A stretch of DNA of 64,000 nt, taken from UBA1127 sp034422455. GTDB taxonomy: Bacteria; Chloroflexota; Dehalococcoidia; Lucifugimonadales; UBA1127. This document shows positions 33,270-43,068 of the stretch, in pieces. The stretch's first letter is position 1; each line of letters begins with the position of its first letter. Where the stretch lies: assembly GCA_034422455.1 (NCBI GenBank), contig DAOUJQ010000001.1, positions 260,201 through 324,200 on the forward strand, read 5' to 3'. The notes under the pieces were generated by a model. That model was not told the origin of the DNA, did not search any database, and saw only the letters and a program-made list of their open reading frames with translations. The translations under genes and the position numbers were made by a program.

Positions 33270-34061
33270 TCAGTCCTCCATGGGCTGCACCTTGCCCAGG
33301 AAGACTTCCGTGAGGATGTTGGTCTCACGCACGTTGTCCGGAGTCCCCTCGAAGACCACGTGCCCGTTGTCGAGGATGTACGCCCGGTGGACAAACTCCA
33401 GCACGCCCTTGATGTTGTGCTCCACCAGCATGATGGTGGTGCGCAGCTCCTCGCTGATGACGGAGACCATGTAGAAAACGCTCGCCACGATGTTCGGCGC
33501 GAGGCCGAGTGTCGGCTCGTCGAGCAGCAGCACTTCCGGGTTGGCCATCAGCCCACGGCCGAGCGCCAGCATCTGCTGCTGGCCGCCGGACATCTGGCTG
33601 GCCAGGTCCTTGCGCTTCTCGTGGAGGATGGGAAACAGCTCCATCACGGAGTCCATCCGGCGCCGCTTCTCTGCTGCGTCGTTCAGGTACGGGCACCCCA
33701 TCTCCAGGTTTTCCTCGATGGTCAGGTGCGTGAAGAGCCGCCGCCCCTGCGGGACGAAGGCGATGCCGTGCTTGACGATCTCGTGCGTGGCCGTCGTCAG
33801 CGGCTCGTTGCGCCAGTACACGTGTCCCTCGGACACCGGGGCGAGGCCCATGATGGCCTTGAGCACCGTGGACTTGCCGGCGCCGTTGGGGCCCATCACT
33901 GCCACCATCTCGCCCTTGCGAATACCGAGAGTGGCGTGGGCCAGGGCGGTCACAGCGCCATAGTGGACGGAAACGTTCTCCATCTCGAGGATGAACGGGT
34001 CCGATGCCGTCCCGTTTGTCGTTTGCTCCGCGTCCTGCTGTTGTTCGTGCTCTTCCGTCAT
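33270..34061 (-). CDS. livF: Branched-chain amino acid-type ABC transporter ATPase (LivF)
   Basis: A 263-residue ATPase. GPNGAGKSTVLKAI (Walker A), GMSGGQQQMLALGRGLM family signature here as QMSGGQQQ, LLLDEPTLGLAP (Walker B) and a switch His in MLVEHN. The LGLAP phrase is typical of LivF. The N-terminal 25 residues are a polar extension. The gene is last in a five-gene ABC operon and follows livG by 18 bp. Confidence 0.92.
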   Translation of the reverse strand: MTEEHEQQQDAEQTTNGTASDPFILEMENVSVHYGAVTALAHATLGIRKGEMVAVMGPNGAGKSTVLKAIMGLAPVSEGHVYWRNEPLTTATHEIVKHGIAFVPQGRRLFTHLTIEENLEMGCPYLNDAAEKRRRMDSVMELFPILHEKRKDLASQMSGGQQQMLALGRGLMANPEVLLLDEPTLGLAPNIVASVFYMVSVISEELRTTIMLVEHNIKGVLEFVHRAYILDNGHVVFEGTPDNVRETNILTEVFLGKVQPMED

Positions 34062-34079
34062 GGTCCTTCCCGCGTTGCG

Positions 34080-34841
34080 CTAGGCTCCCAGGTACGCCTC
34101 GATGACCTCCTGCCGGGCGAGCACCTCGTCGACGTCGCCCTCGACGAGCAACTCGCCGCTGTCCATGACGATGAGGTGGTCGGAAAGCTCCCGCACGATG
34201 TCCATGTTGTGGGAGATGAAGATGATGCTCTTCCCCTGCGCGCGCAGCTGCCGGATGATGTCCTTCACCACCACCAGCATCTGCGGGAACAGGCCGGCGA
34301 AGGGCTCGTCAAGGAGGTAAGTGTTGACGTCCAGGGCCATCGCCCGCGCCATCTCCAGCAGCTTCCGCTGTCCGTACGACAGGTCCTGCGCCAGCGAGTT
34401 TCGCTTGTCCCACATTCCCACGTCTTTCAGCACCTGTTCCACGCGCTGCTTCTGTGAGTCCTTGCCCCGCTCCAGGAGAGCCGGCAGCAGCCGCCGCTCG
34501 GTCAGCACCACCATGATGTTGTCCCACACGCTGATCTGGTTGAACACCCGCACGTCCTGAAAGGTGCGGGTCATTCCCAGCGCGGGCGTCTCGTGCGGGT
34601 GCACCGTTCGCAGCCCGACGCCGTCCACGATGACCATGCCGCCGTCGAGCGGGAGCATGCCGCTCAGCACGTTGATGAGCGTCGACTTACCGGAGCCGTT
34701 GGGGCCGATGACGCACGTGATCTGCCCACGCGGGATGGAGATGGAAAGCCGGTGCAGCGCCTGTACGCCTCCGAAGTTCTTGCTGACGCCCACGGTCCCC
34801 AGCGCGTAGTGTTCCGCGTCCCTGGCCGGCACCTGTGTCAT
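34080..34841 (-). CDS. livG: Branched-chain amino acid-type ABC transporter ATPase (LivG)
   Basis: A 253-residue ATPase. GPNGSGKSTLINVL, then the LivG-specific GMTRTFQDVRVFNQISVWDNIMV, DLSYGQRKLLEMARAM (signature) and LLDEPFAGLFP. The start at ATG 34841 overlaps the livM stop in ATGA, so the two are coupled; an upstream in-frame extension is antisense noise from livM. Confidence 0.93.
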   Translation of the reverse strand: MTQVPARDAEHYALGTVGVSKNFGGVQALHRLSISIPRGQITCVIGPNGSGKSTLINVLSGMLPLDGGMVIVDGVGLRTVHPHETPALGMTRTFQDVRVFNQISVWDNIMVVLTERRLLPALLERGKDSQKQRVEQVLKDVGMWDKRNSLAQDLSYGQRKLLEMARAMALDVNTYLLDEPFAGLFPQMLVVVKDIIRQLRAQGKSIIFISHNMDIVRELSDHLIVMDSGELLVEGDVDEVLARQEVIEAYLGA

Positions 34842-35884
34842 AGCTTGTACCTCCCAAGCAGCCCCTGCGGCCGGAACAGCATCAGCAGCACCAGCATGAT
34901 GCCAAGCACAACCTGCCGCGCCTGTCCCACGTATTCGTCCGGCAGGAACGGCAGGAAGCGCATGCCTTCTTCCAGCAGCACGAAGGTCATCGCGCCCAGC
35001 AGCGAGCCCCAGATCGTCGCCAGCCCGCCCAGGATGACGATGGACACCAGCAGGATCGACTCCAGCAGGATGAAGGAGTTCGGGTCGATGAACGACGTCC
35101 AGCTCGCGAAGAGCCCTCCCGCCAGCGCTGCCATCATGGCGGAGATCACCCACACGGTCAGCTTGTAATGCGTCACCCGGTAGCCAAACACCGCTGCAAC
35201 CTGCTCGTCCTCCCGGATGGCCGTCAGCACCCGCCCGTAGGACGACGTGACGATGAACCACGATACAAGCGCCACAATTGCGAGGAAGGCCAGCGCCAGG
35301 ATCAGGTAGGCCAACTCGCCGTCGAACACGTAATTGCCTATGGCCGGCCGGGAGATCTCGTGAATGCCGAACGCCCCTCGGGTGACCGCGCGCCAGTTGA
35401 GGAAGATGTTGAAAGAGATGATGGCGAAGCCGAAAGAGACCAGCACGAACACGTCGTCACGGAACCGGTTGAAGACGGTGCCCACGGCCAGTGCGATGAT
35501 CCCGGCGAGCGCCACGCCGATGGGCAGCGCTGCAAAGAACGGCCACTCGATTGTGGGGATGGCCTCCGTCCGGAGCTGCTCGTAGTCGGCGTGGGACGTG
35601 AGGATGGCAACCGTGTACGCGCCAATGCCAAAGAAGCCGATATGCCCTACGGACAGCAGCCCCGTGAAGCCGACCACCAGGTTCAGGCTGACGGTCAGGA
35701 TGGCCCAGATGGCAAAGACGGTGCCTATGGTGATGGCGAATCCCACGCCCTGCCAGATGACGAATCCGATCACCCACGCCAATACGATGAGGTTGGCCCA
35801 CAGCTCGACGTTGCCACCGGCCAGGCGCTGCACCAGCCCCGGCTTGGGCTCCATCTCACTCATGTCGCGTGCGGTAGTTGCCAT
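34838..35884 (-). CDS. livM: Branched-chain amino acid-type ABC transporter permease (LivM)
   Basis: A 348-residue permease with eight or nine membrane helices. VVGFTGLLSVGHIGFFGIGAYTVAILTSH and the late LTAIREDEQVAAVFGYRVTHYKL (cytoplasmic coupling loop) are family marks. ATG 35884 lies four bases from the livH stop. N-terminal helix is preceded by a short polar segment. Confidence 0.92.
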   Translation of the reverse strand: MATTARDMSEMEPKPGLVQRLAGGNVELWANLIVLAWVIGFVIWQGVGFAITIGTVFAIWAILTVSLNLVVGFTGLLSVGHIGFFGIGAYTVAILTSHADYEQLRTEAIPTIEWPFFAALPIGVALAGIIALAVGTVFNRFRDDVFVLVSFGFAIISFNIFLNWRAVTRGAFGIHEISRPAIGNYVFDGELAYLILALAFLAIVALVSWFIVTSSYGRVLTAIREDEQVAAVFGYRVTHYKLTVWVISAMMAALAGGLFASWTSFIDPNSFILLESILLVSIVILGGLATIWGSLLGAMTFVLLEEGMRFLPFLPDEYVGQARQVVLGIMLVLLMLFRPQGLLGRYKL

Positions 35885-35888
35885 AGCA

Positions 35889-37247
35889 TCACTTCCGGGG
35901 CAGCAGGCCCTTGGGCCAGAACGACAGGAAGAGGATGAGGACCACGAACGAGATGACGTCCCTCCACTCCCCGGCCAGGTCCCATATGCCGAACTGCTCC
36001 ACCATTCCCAGCGCGAATCCGCCCACCAGGGCCCCGTAGAGGTTGCCGATGCCGCCCATGACGGACGCAATCCACCCCTTCAGGAGGAGCAGCAGTCCCA
36101 TCCGGGGCTGAATCGCAGTGTCGTGGCCGCTCAGCACGCCGGCGGTGGCGGCAAACGCCGCGCCGATGAAGAAGACGATAGCGATGACCACGGTGGTGTT
36201 GATGCCCACGACCTTGGACACGTCCTCGTCGTCGCCGATGGCGCGCACGGTCCTCCCGAATGCGGTCCTCTGCAGCAGCCACATCAGACCCACGAAGCCC
36301 ACGAGCGCAGCCCCGACAGTGAAGACGTTGAATCCCTTGATGTTTCCGCCCGCGATCTCCCAGGGCTGGCTCCAGAAGGCATCCGGCAACGGCCGCGGCG
36401 CGCTGTCGAAGATGATGGAGATGGCCGCGGTGATGGCAAGCAGGATGCCCATCGAGGCCACGAGCATGATCAACGGCGACCGGGCGCGATTCCGCAGCGT
36501 GACGTACAGGCCCCGGTACAGGCCGAGTGCCGTGCAGCCTGCCAGCAGGCAGGAGACAACCCAGCTCAGGTAGAGCTTGGAGCCGGGCGCGTCGGAGATG
36601 AGCAACGCCGCAATGACGCCCACCACGAGCGCGACGGCGGCGGGCACGTAGGTCGAAAGCAACACGACCCCGCTGCCGGCCAGCTTCTGGATGCCATGCC
36701 GGAGCGCGAGTCCAGCAATCGCTCCGATGCCGATCCCTGCAACCGGCCCAAACGTGACGTGAAGGTGTTCCGTGTAGGTCAGGACAAACCCTGTGTAGAT
36801 GCCCACTGCAGCCGCCGCCAGTCCAATTGCGGCGAAGAGCGTGCGGTGGCTTATTCTGCCTCGTGTGCGGTGATAGAAAATCTCGTAGAGCGCCCAGGCC
36901 AGGACGCCCGCCACCACAAGCGCGAAGAACACGTTCACCGCCGGACTCTGCACCTGGTACAGGCCGCCGATGGCCTCCTTCGAGCGCAGGTAGAAGACCC
37001 CGTAGGCGCCCATGGCCGCGGCTGCCCCGTAGTAGAGGTCAAAGAACCACACCGTGCTGTAGACGATGGTGAAGCCCATTGCCAGCAGCGCGTACACGGC
37101 CCCAACGGAAAGCCCGTTGTACGTGAACTGCACGGCCTGGCTGGGAGACTGGGTGATCTTCCAGCCGATGTAGGCCACGGCCAGTGTTGCAAGCACTATC
37201 GCCAGGTAGTTGGCCTGACGGGTGCCTGTTGCAACGAGGCGTCGCAC
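35889..37247 (-). CDS. livH: Branched-chain amino acid-type ABC permease (LivH) with an inserted membrane domain
   Basis: A 452-residue permease, while most LivH are 290-310. The start (YNGLSVGAVYALLAMGFTIVYSTVWFFDLYYGA) and end (RTAFGRTVRAIGDDEDVSKVVGINTT, then GGIGNLYGALVGGF) are normal. Between about residues 90 and 225 there is an extra stretch with three or four more membrane helices (FFALVVAGVLAWALYEI to SWVVSCLLAGCTALGL) before the RSPLIMLVASMGILL segment returns to the family. The insertion is in frame and clean. Partner of LivM. Confidence 0.9.
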   Translation of the reverse strand: MRRLVATGTRQANYLAIVLATLAVAYIGWKITQSPSQAVQFTYNGLSVGAVYALLAMGFTIVYSTVWFFDLYYGAAAAMGAYGVFYLRSKEAIGGLYQVQSPAVNVFFALVVAGVLAWALYEIFYHRTRGRISHRTLFAAIGLAAAAVGIYTGFVLTYTEHLHVTFGPVAGIGIGAIAGLALRHGIQKLAGSGVVLLSTYVPAAVALVVGVIAALLISDAPGSKLYLSWVVSCLLAGCTALGLYRGLYVTLRNRARSPLIMLVASMGILLAITAAISIIFDSAPRPLPDAFWSQPWEIAGGNIKGFNVFTVGAALVGFVGLMWLLQRTAFGRTVRAIGDDEDVSKVVGINTTVVIAIVFFIGAAFAATAGVLSGHDTAIQPRMGLLLLLKGWIASVMGGIGNLYGALVGGFALGMVEQFGIWDLAGEWRDVISFVVLILFLSFWPKGLLPRK

Positions 37248-37337
37248 GCTAGTGCACCTCAGCTATCAAATGACGAGGGGCAGCGACGCCCGGCGCCCTT
37301 TCAGGCTGCCGCGGCATCGCCACCCCCACGTGCCGAC

Positions 37338-38513
37338 TTAGAGAATGGGCGCCGGGCCCAGCACCCTGTAGCCCTGGTTGTCGTCGGTCCGCTCACCGAC
37401 TGGGAGGACCTGGATGACAACGTTGGACAGCCCTACGACCTCACCCTTCTCGTCGAAGCTGTAGTTCTCGCCGATGGCGCCGCTCCAGGTGATGTCGTAG
37501 AGGCAGTCGCGCATGCCGTCGGCGTCCTGGTCGTCGTCGGTCTCCTTCAGGCACTCCGCCGTGATGTACACGTCGTCATAGGCGGAGCCCAGGTACCACT
37601 GGAGCGTCACGTATTCGTACTTGGCGCGGAAGTTGTTGACCACCTCCGTGGCCTTGGTGTTGTTCGGGTCCAGGTCGGTGATGATCGCCTTGACGCCGGT
37701 GGCCGCCTCGCCGGCGACTTCCAGCGCCGTCGTGCCTACCACGACGATGTCGCCGTAGATTGGCCCCTCGTAACCGAGCTCCCGGGCCTGCTTGACCACG
37801 GTGCCGCCGGTGAACTCAGCCTGTGCCGCCACCAGCAGAGCGTCGGGGTTTTCGCCCAGCAGCTTGGTGAGCTGGCTCCGGAAGTCAGTGGTGTCGGAGG
37901 GGAACCGTTCCTCGCCGAGGACTGAGCCGCCAAGCTCCACGAACCGGTCTGCAGAGGCGCGCCGTACGCCCTCGGCGTAGTCCGTGGACTCCGAGATGGT
38001 GGCGATGGAGCGTATCCCGTCGGACCACATGGTGTTGCCCATGTCGATGCCGAGCTGTGCGTCGTTGAGCGACGTCCGGAAGATGTAGTCGCCTGCGTCC
38101 GCGATGTCGGGGTTGGTTGCCAGGCCGGAGAACAGGATATTGCCGTCCGCCTCGGCCAGAGGCGCCGCGCCGAGCATCGCGCCGCTGCAGGAGGTGCCCA
38201 GGATGATCCTGACGCCGTCGACGTCCGTGAGCTTGTTGTACGCGGTGATGGCGTCCTGGGCGTTGCACTTGGAGTCCTCGACCACCAGCTCCAGCATCTT
38301 CCCGTTGACGCCGCCCGCCGCGTTGATCTCGTCAACGGCCATCTGCTTGGCCTGGTTGGCGACGGTCCCGTAGGTCTCGCCGGGGCCTGTCAGCGACTCC
38401 ATGACGCCAATGCGGAAGGTGTCGTCCCCATCATCCTCGCACGCGACAAGACCCAACGCCCCAACGGTAAGGAGGGTCAATATGAGAATCCATCTGGCCG
38501 ATAACGTGCGCAT
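37338..38513 (-). CDS. ABC transporter substrate-binding lipoprotein, Leu/Ile/Val-binding type
   Basis: A 391-residue periplasmic-binding-like fold protein (type I). Lipoprotein signal ends GALGLVAC. FRIGVMESLTGPGETYGTVANQAKQMAVDEINAAGGVNGK and LGTSCSGAML, then FRTSLNDAQLG are those of LivJ/UrtA-like receptors. The ligand may be a branched-chain amino acid, amide or urea and is not decided by sequence. GGAGGAGGACGC before the ATG. First gene of the operon, with livHMGF following 90 bp later. Confidence 0.9.
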   Translation of the reverse strand: MRTLSARWILILTLLTVGALGLVACEDDGDDTFRIGVMESLTGPGETYGTVANQAKQMAVDEINAAGGVNGKMLELVVEDSKCNAQDAITAYNKLTDVDGVRIILGTSCSGAMLGAAPLAEADGNILFSGLATNPDIADAGDYIFRTSLNDAQLGIDMGNTMWSDGIRSIATISESTDYAEGVRRASADRFVELGGSVLGEERFPSDTTDFRSQLTKLLGENPDALLVAAQAEFTGGTVVKQARELGYEGPIYGDIVVVGTTALEVAGEAATGVKAIITDLDPNNTKATEVVNNFRAKYEYVTLQWYLGSAYDDVYITAECLKETDDDQDADGMRDCLYDITWSGAIGENYSFDEKGEVVGLSNVVIQVLPVGERTDDNQGYRVLGPAPIL

Positions 38514-38821
38514 GCGTCCTCCTCCTCTGGATCATCCCCTGTGGCTTGAATCCCCAAGGCTCCGTAATCACCACTCGGTGGTGCGCACAGTATGCCCCTA
38601 TGGAGCCTGATATTCAAGGCGTATCTGCGGGCGCCATCGCGGAATTGTCTTGCAGAATGCGCTACAGGCCAAGCTGCCGTTCGCGCTTACACGAAATCGA
38701 GTCGGACGCTGACGTCTTCGTTCCCGAAACCGGATGACAGCGGGTTGTGTGATGCGACGGCAAATGGCATATGATGGGATTCGCTCTTGGTGTGGAGAAA
38801 TGGCCCAAAGAGGTGGTAATG
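38514..38821. other. Divergent intergenic region
   Basis: About 300 bp between two divergent genes for binding proteins. It must hold both promoters, but no good -35/-10 pair was found and no gene is supported. Confidence 0.4.
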
Positions 38822-39550
38822 ATGGTGAGAATCGCCCTTCCGGTGGTGGCGCTCCTGGCGGCCCTGACTCTTGCCTGCAATGGCTCCGACACCGTGACGC
38901 TGGCCACGGACGGCGCCTACGAGCCCTTCAACTTCGTCAACGACGATGGAGAGGTCGACGGCCTCGAGCGGGAGATGGGCGACGAACTCTGCCGCAAGGC
39001 CGAGCTGGACTGCGAGTGGCTCGTGACGGACTGGGACACTATGATCCCTGACCTCGTGGCGGAGGACTTCGACGCCATCCTCGCCGGCATGAGCATCACA
39101 GCAGAGCGCGACGAGACCATCGACTTCACCCAGCCGTACTACCCGCCGACTCCGTCCGTATATCTGGCCCAGGCGGGGGCGGGCGACGAAGCCGTCAACG
39201 GAACGCTCGGCGTCTTCTCCAACTCCATCTTCTCCGACTACTTGACCGAGAAGGGCGTGCCCTTTGTAGGATTCGATCTGACGCAGGACCAATTGGACGC
39301 GGTGCTGAACGGGGACGTGGATGCCATCCTGGTCGACCATGCCTTCGCGGTGGACAAGCTGGCGGAGTTCAGCGGAAAGCTCGCCATTGTGGGGCCTTCC
39401 GTCGAGCTTGACATGGGCATCGGCATCGGCGTCCGGGAGGGCAGCGAGCTGTTGGCGAAGTTCAATGAGGCCCTCGCCGAAATGAAGGCGGACGGCTCGC
39501 TCAATGACCTGATCACCAAGTGGGTCGGAGAGGACGCGGTCACGTTCTGA
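38822..39550 (+). CDS. Polar amino acid-type ABC substrate-binding lipoprotein
   Basis: A 242-residue family 3 solute-binding protein. The lipoprotein signal ends AALTLAC. VTLATDGAYEPFNFVNDDGEVDGLEREMGDELCRK, then FDAILAGMSITAERDETIDFTQPYY and LITKWVGED are the standard landmarks. The Asp pair of FDAILAG and the Arg of ERD bind the amino acid alpha groups in this family. No permease or ATPase is adjacent, so it is an orphan receptor. GAGGTG six bases before ATG 38822; ATG 38819 also possible. Confidence 0.9.
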   Translation: MVRIALPVVALLAALTLACNGSDTVTLATDGAYEPFNFVNDDGEVDGLEREMGDELCRKAELDCEWLVTDWDTMIPDLVAEDFDAILAGMSITAERDETIDFTQPYYPPTPSVYLAQAGAGDEAVNGTLGVFSNSIFSDYLTEKGVPFVGFDLTQDQLDAVLNGDVDAILVDHAFAVDKLAEFSGKLAIVGPSVELDMGIGIGVREGSELLAKFNEALAEMKADGSLNDLITKWVGEDAVTF

Positions 39551-39810
39551 GCGACTCTGAATGAGATTTCCGCCAGGCAACGCCCGGATGCTCCTCGCCC
39601 GGGTTCCCACACTCCAGCCGTCGCGGCGGCGGACCCTGCTCTACCGCCGAGGTTGCACCATGCGCCAATTCAGGGTGTTTTGTGTTGCCCATGACGCAAA
39701 TGTGCTATCCTATTGGTAAGTTTTTCACAAAGCCCGGATCCCCACGCCTCCTTCTTCAACTGCCCTTCACAATTAGCCCCCGCACAGGGGTGGAACACGA
39801 GGAGTAGTCA

Positions 39811-42800
39811 GTGACCTTCCTTACCGCAATCGCATTGCGCCGTCCAACCGTGGCCATTCTGGCCATCATCATCGTCCTCGTTTCGGGCATATTCGCGTAC
39901 CGCTCGATGCAGGTGGAGCTCTTTCCCCAGATCGAGTTTCCCCTGGTGACGGTGTTTGCCACGTACCCCTCGGCAGACCCGAACGCCGTCGTGCGCGATG
40001 TGACCGGGCCGATAGAGCGGGCCATTGCCGGCGCCGAGGGGCTGGAGAACATCCAGTCCAACTCCTCGGAGGGTCGCGCCGCCATCTTCGCGAGCTACCG
40101 CTACGGCACGGACATGGCCGCGGCGGAAGCCCACGTACAGAACGCGGTGAACGGTTTGACCCTTCCCGCGGGGGCGGAAGAGCCCACGATAGGCCGCTTC
40201 AACCCGGAAGAAATCCCCGTCATTCAGTTTGGAGTCGTCTCCGAGCGGCCCGTTACGGAGGTCCAGTCCCTGGTGGAGGACCTGCTCGTGCCCGAGATCG
40301 AGAAGCTCGACGGCGTCATGACCGTTGAGTTGGATGGAGGAGTGGAGAGCAGCGTCTCCGTCATGGCGGACCTGCAAAAGATGTCCTCCAACGGCGTCTC
40401 TCTCCAGCAGATTGCGTCCGCTCTTCGCGAGAACAATGTGTCCCTCCCCGCGGGACTGCTCTTTGACGGCTCCCAGGTGATCATCGCCAAGACCACGCAC
40501 TCCCTCGACTCTCTGGACGACATCCGCAACCTCGTGATTGACACGAACGAGTCCGGTCCGGTGCGGCTGGCTGACGTCGCGACGGTGTCCTTCGGCGAGG
40601 GCCGGCTGACCGGCATCACCCGGGTCAACGGACAGCCCGGGCTCGCCGTCTACGTAACCAAGGAGGCCGAGGCCAACACGCTGGACGTCACCACCGCCGT
40701 CAACGACGTCATTGACACGGTCAACGGGATCCCGGACGACGTAAGCATCATCGTCGTCAACGACCAGGGACCGGACATCCAGCGGCAAATCGACAACCTG
40801 GTGCGCGAGGGCACCTTCGGCTTCTTCTTCGCCGTCTCCGTGGTCTTTGCCTTCATGCTCACCATCCGCCCCACGTTCATCCGCGGGATGTTCAACACCA
40901 TCCGGCCCACCGTGGTTATCGCGCTGTCCATCCCGCTGAGCGTCTTCACCGGCATACTTCTGATGTTCTGGCAGGACATGACGTTGAACTTCATGACGCT
41001 GGGGGGCCTTGCAATATCCGTAGGCCGCGTGGTGGACGACTCCATCGTGGTGCTGGAGAACGTGTACCGCCACATACAGGGCGGACGGGAGCGGTGGCGC
41101 GCCGCACTGGAAGCGACCGCGGAAGTGGGGCCCGCCATCTTCGCGTCCACCATGACGACCGTCGTGGTTTTCGTGCCGCTTGCCTTCATCGAGGGCCTTG
41201 TGGGCGCGTTTTTCCTGCCCTTCGCGCTGACCGTGACCTTCGCGTTGCTGGCGTCGCTGATGGTGGCGCTCACGGCAGTCCCCGTGCTCGGCGCGCTGTT
41301 GCTGCGTCCCGGCGACCTGCCGGAGGGGGCCGGCGACGAGGGCGACATCCCTATGCAGGAGACCTGGCTGCAGCGGACGTATCTGACCATCCTGCGCTGG
41401 GTGCTGGGACACCGGGTCGTTACGCTCCTGGCCGCTGCCGCTTTGACGGTTGGCAGCCTCAGTCTCCTGTCTGTAATACCCGTCAACCTGTTCGGCGGCG
41501 GCGGCGACCGCTTCCTGCAGATCAACTTGAGCCTGCCGCCCGGCGCTTCCGTGCAGCAGACCATCGAGGCGACGACCGAGGTCGAGTCGCGCATCGCGGA
41601 AGTCTCCGAGGTCTACAGCGCCAGCATCGGCGGGACGGACTTCGACTTTGGCACCGGGCCCGCAGGGCTGCAGCAGGCGAGGTTCTTTGCCCGGCTCTCC
41701 GACGATGCGCCGGAGGACATTGCCCAGACCCTTCGCGAGGAGATGGACAAGCCGGACAGGACCCTCCGCGTCTCCGAATTGGCCGCAGGGCCTCCGTCCG
41801 CCGGTATAGAGATATTCGTCACCGGCCCCAACTATGACGACATCGCAGAGGTCACCCGTGGCCTGGCGGAGTCAATCGGCGCCATAGAGGGCGTCGTAAA
41901 CCTGGAAAGCAATGTTGTGCAGGAGCGGACGGAAATCGCGGTGCAGGTGGACCCGGAAAAGGCGGCCTCCGTGGGTCTGACCACGCAGCAGGTGGGGATG
42001 CAGCTCAGCCAGTTCCTCATCGGCGAGCAGGTGACGACCATCAACGTCGACGGCCAGGCGGTGGACGTGGTCCTCTCCGGAGACGTATTCGCGGCGGGCG
42101 GACTCCAGGGGCTCACGGCGCTCGAGATCGTAGGGCCGGGCGGTTCGCTTCCGCTCAACGAGCTCGCAGTGCCCGAGTTTCGCGAGGGCCCCGTCACGAT
42201 AAGCCGCACCGACGGCCAGCGGTCCGCCAGCATCACGGGGGAAATCGTCTCCGACGACGCCCAGGCAATCGGCGTGCGTATCGACGAGATGATCGCCGGT
42301 CTGGACCTCCCGGCGGGCGTCGAGGTGACGAGCGGGGGAATCTTCGCGGACATTGCGGAGGGTTTCCAGGCGATCTTCATCTCGATGGCCGTGGGCATCG
42401 TGCTGGTCTACCTTGTCATGGTAGCCAGCCTTGGGAGCCTGCGAAACCCCTTCGTCATCGTGCTCACCCTGCCTCTGGCGCTCATCGGGGTTATGGTGTC
42501 GCTTGCCGTCACGGACCGCGCGCTGGGGCTGGCCGCCATGATGGGCATCCTGCTGCTCATCGGCATCGTGGTGACGAACGCCATCGTGCTCATCGCCTTC
42601 GTGGAGCAGCAGCGCGCCCGCGGCATGAACGTCTACGATGCCCTTATCTCCGGCGCCCGCGTCCGGCTGCGTCCGATCCTGATGACGGCCATCACCACGA
42701 GCTTCGCGTTGCTGCCGCTTGCCGTGGAGTCGGAGGGCGGGGGCATCATCAGCGCCGAATTGGCGACGGTCGTCATCGGCGGCCTCACCAGCTCCACGGC

Positions 42801-42933
42801 GCTAACCCTGTTGGTCCTGCCCATCGTCTACATGCTCTTCAACGACAACATCCCCCGGCTGGCGGGGCGGCTCCTGCGCCGGGACCCGTCCGCGCCTCCC
42901 TTGGCCGAGCCGGAGCCGGCGGCGGATGGGTAG
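39811..42933 (+). CDS. RND-family efflux transporter, AcrB/HAE1-like
   Basis: A 1040-residue RND pump with the duplicated twelve-helix plan and two large outer loops. Marks: ALRRPTVAILAIIIVLVSG at the N-terminus, RSMQVELFPQIEFPLVTVFATYP, a helix 4 with GRVVDDSIVVLENVYRHI holding the proton-relay Asp pair, LAMVGVMVSLAVTDRALGLAAMMGILLLIGIVVTNAIVLI (helices 10-11) and a C-terminal half like the N-terminal. No membrane-fusion partner or TolC gene is near it, which fits a cell with a single membrane or an adaptor elsewhere. GTG 39811 after GAGGAG. Confidence 0.93.
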   Translation: MTFLTAIALRRPTVAILAIIIVLVSGIFAYRSMQVELFPQIEFPLVTVFATYPSADPNAVVRDVTGPIERAIAGAEGLENIQSNSSEGRAAIFASYRYGTDMAAAEAHVQNAVNGLTLPAGAEEPTIGRFNPEEIPVIQFGVVSERPVTEVQSLVEDLLVPEIEKLDGVMTVELDGGVESSVSVMADLQKMSSNGVSLQQIASALRENNVSLPAGLLFDGSQVIIAKTTHSLDSLDDIRNLVIDTNESGPVRLADVATVSFGEGRLTGITRVNGQPGLAVYVTKEAEANTLDVTTAVNDVIDTVNGIPDDVSIIVVNDQGPDIQRQIDNLVREGTFGFFFAVSVVFAFMLTIRPTFIRGMFNTIRPTVVIALSIPLSVFTGILLMFWQDMTLNFMTLGGLAISVGRVVDDSIVVLENVYRHIQGGRERWRAALEATAEVGPAIFASTMTTVVVFVPLAFIEGLVGAFFLPFALTVTFALLASLMVALTAVPVLGALLLRPGDLPEGAGDEGDIPMQETWLQRTYLTILRWVLGHRVVTLLAAAALTVGSLSLLSVIPVNLFGGGGDRFLQINLSLPPGASVQQTIEATTEVESRIAEVSEVYSASIGGTDFDFGTGPAGLQQARFFARLSDDAPEDIAQTLREEMDKPDRTLRVSELAAGPPSAGIEIFVTGPNYDDIAEVTRGLAESIGAIEGVVNLESNVVQERTEIAVQVDPEKAASVGLTTQQVGMQLSQFLIGEQVTTINVDGQAVDVVLSGDVFAAGGLQGLTALEIVGPGGSLPLNELAVPEFREGPVTISRTDGQRSASITGEIVSDDAQAIGVRIDEMIAGLDLPAGVEVTSGGIFADIAEGFQAIFISMAVGIVLVYLVMVASLGSLRNPFVIVLTLPLALIGVMVSLAVTDRALGLAAMMGILLLIGIVVTNAIVLIAFVEQQRARGMNVYDALISGARVRLRPILMTAITTSFALLPLAVESEGGGIISAELATVVIGGLTSSTALTLLVLPIVYMLFNDNIPRLAGRLLRRDPSAPPLAEPEPAADG

Positions 42934-43068
42934 GTGGCGCCATTGACGCGACCCACTCACAAGTCGCTCACGGCGCTTGTTGACAGAACATAGCTCGTTC
43001 AATACAGTCCTCATCAGATCGGCTCCAGGGGGTTCACCTAATCGCCTGGGTATGGCGAAGGGGTCGAA

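Noticed and set aside
34838..36070. Longer livM start at 36070
   Set aside because: The added 62 residues are Ser/Arg/Trp-rich and antisense-like, and overlap livH. ATG 35884 agrees with family length.
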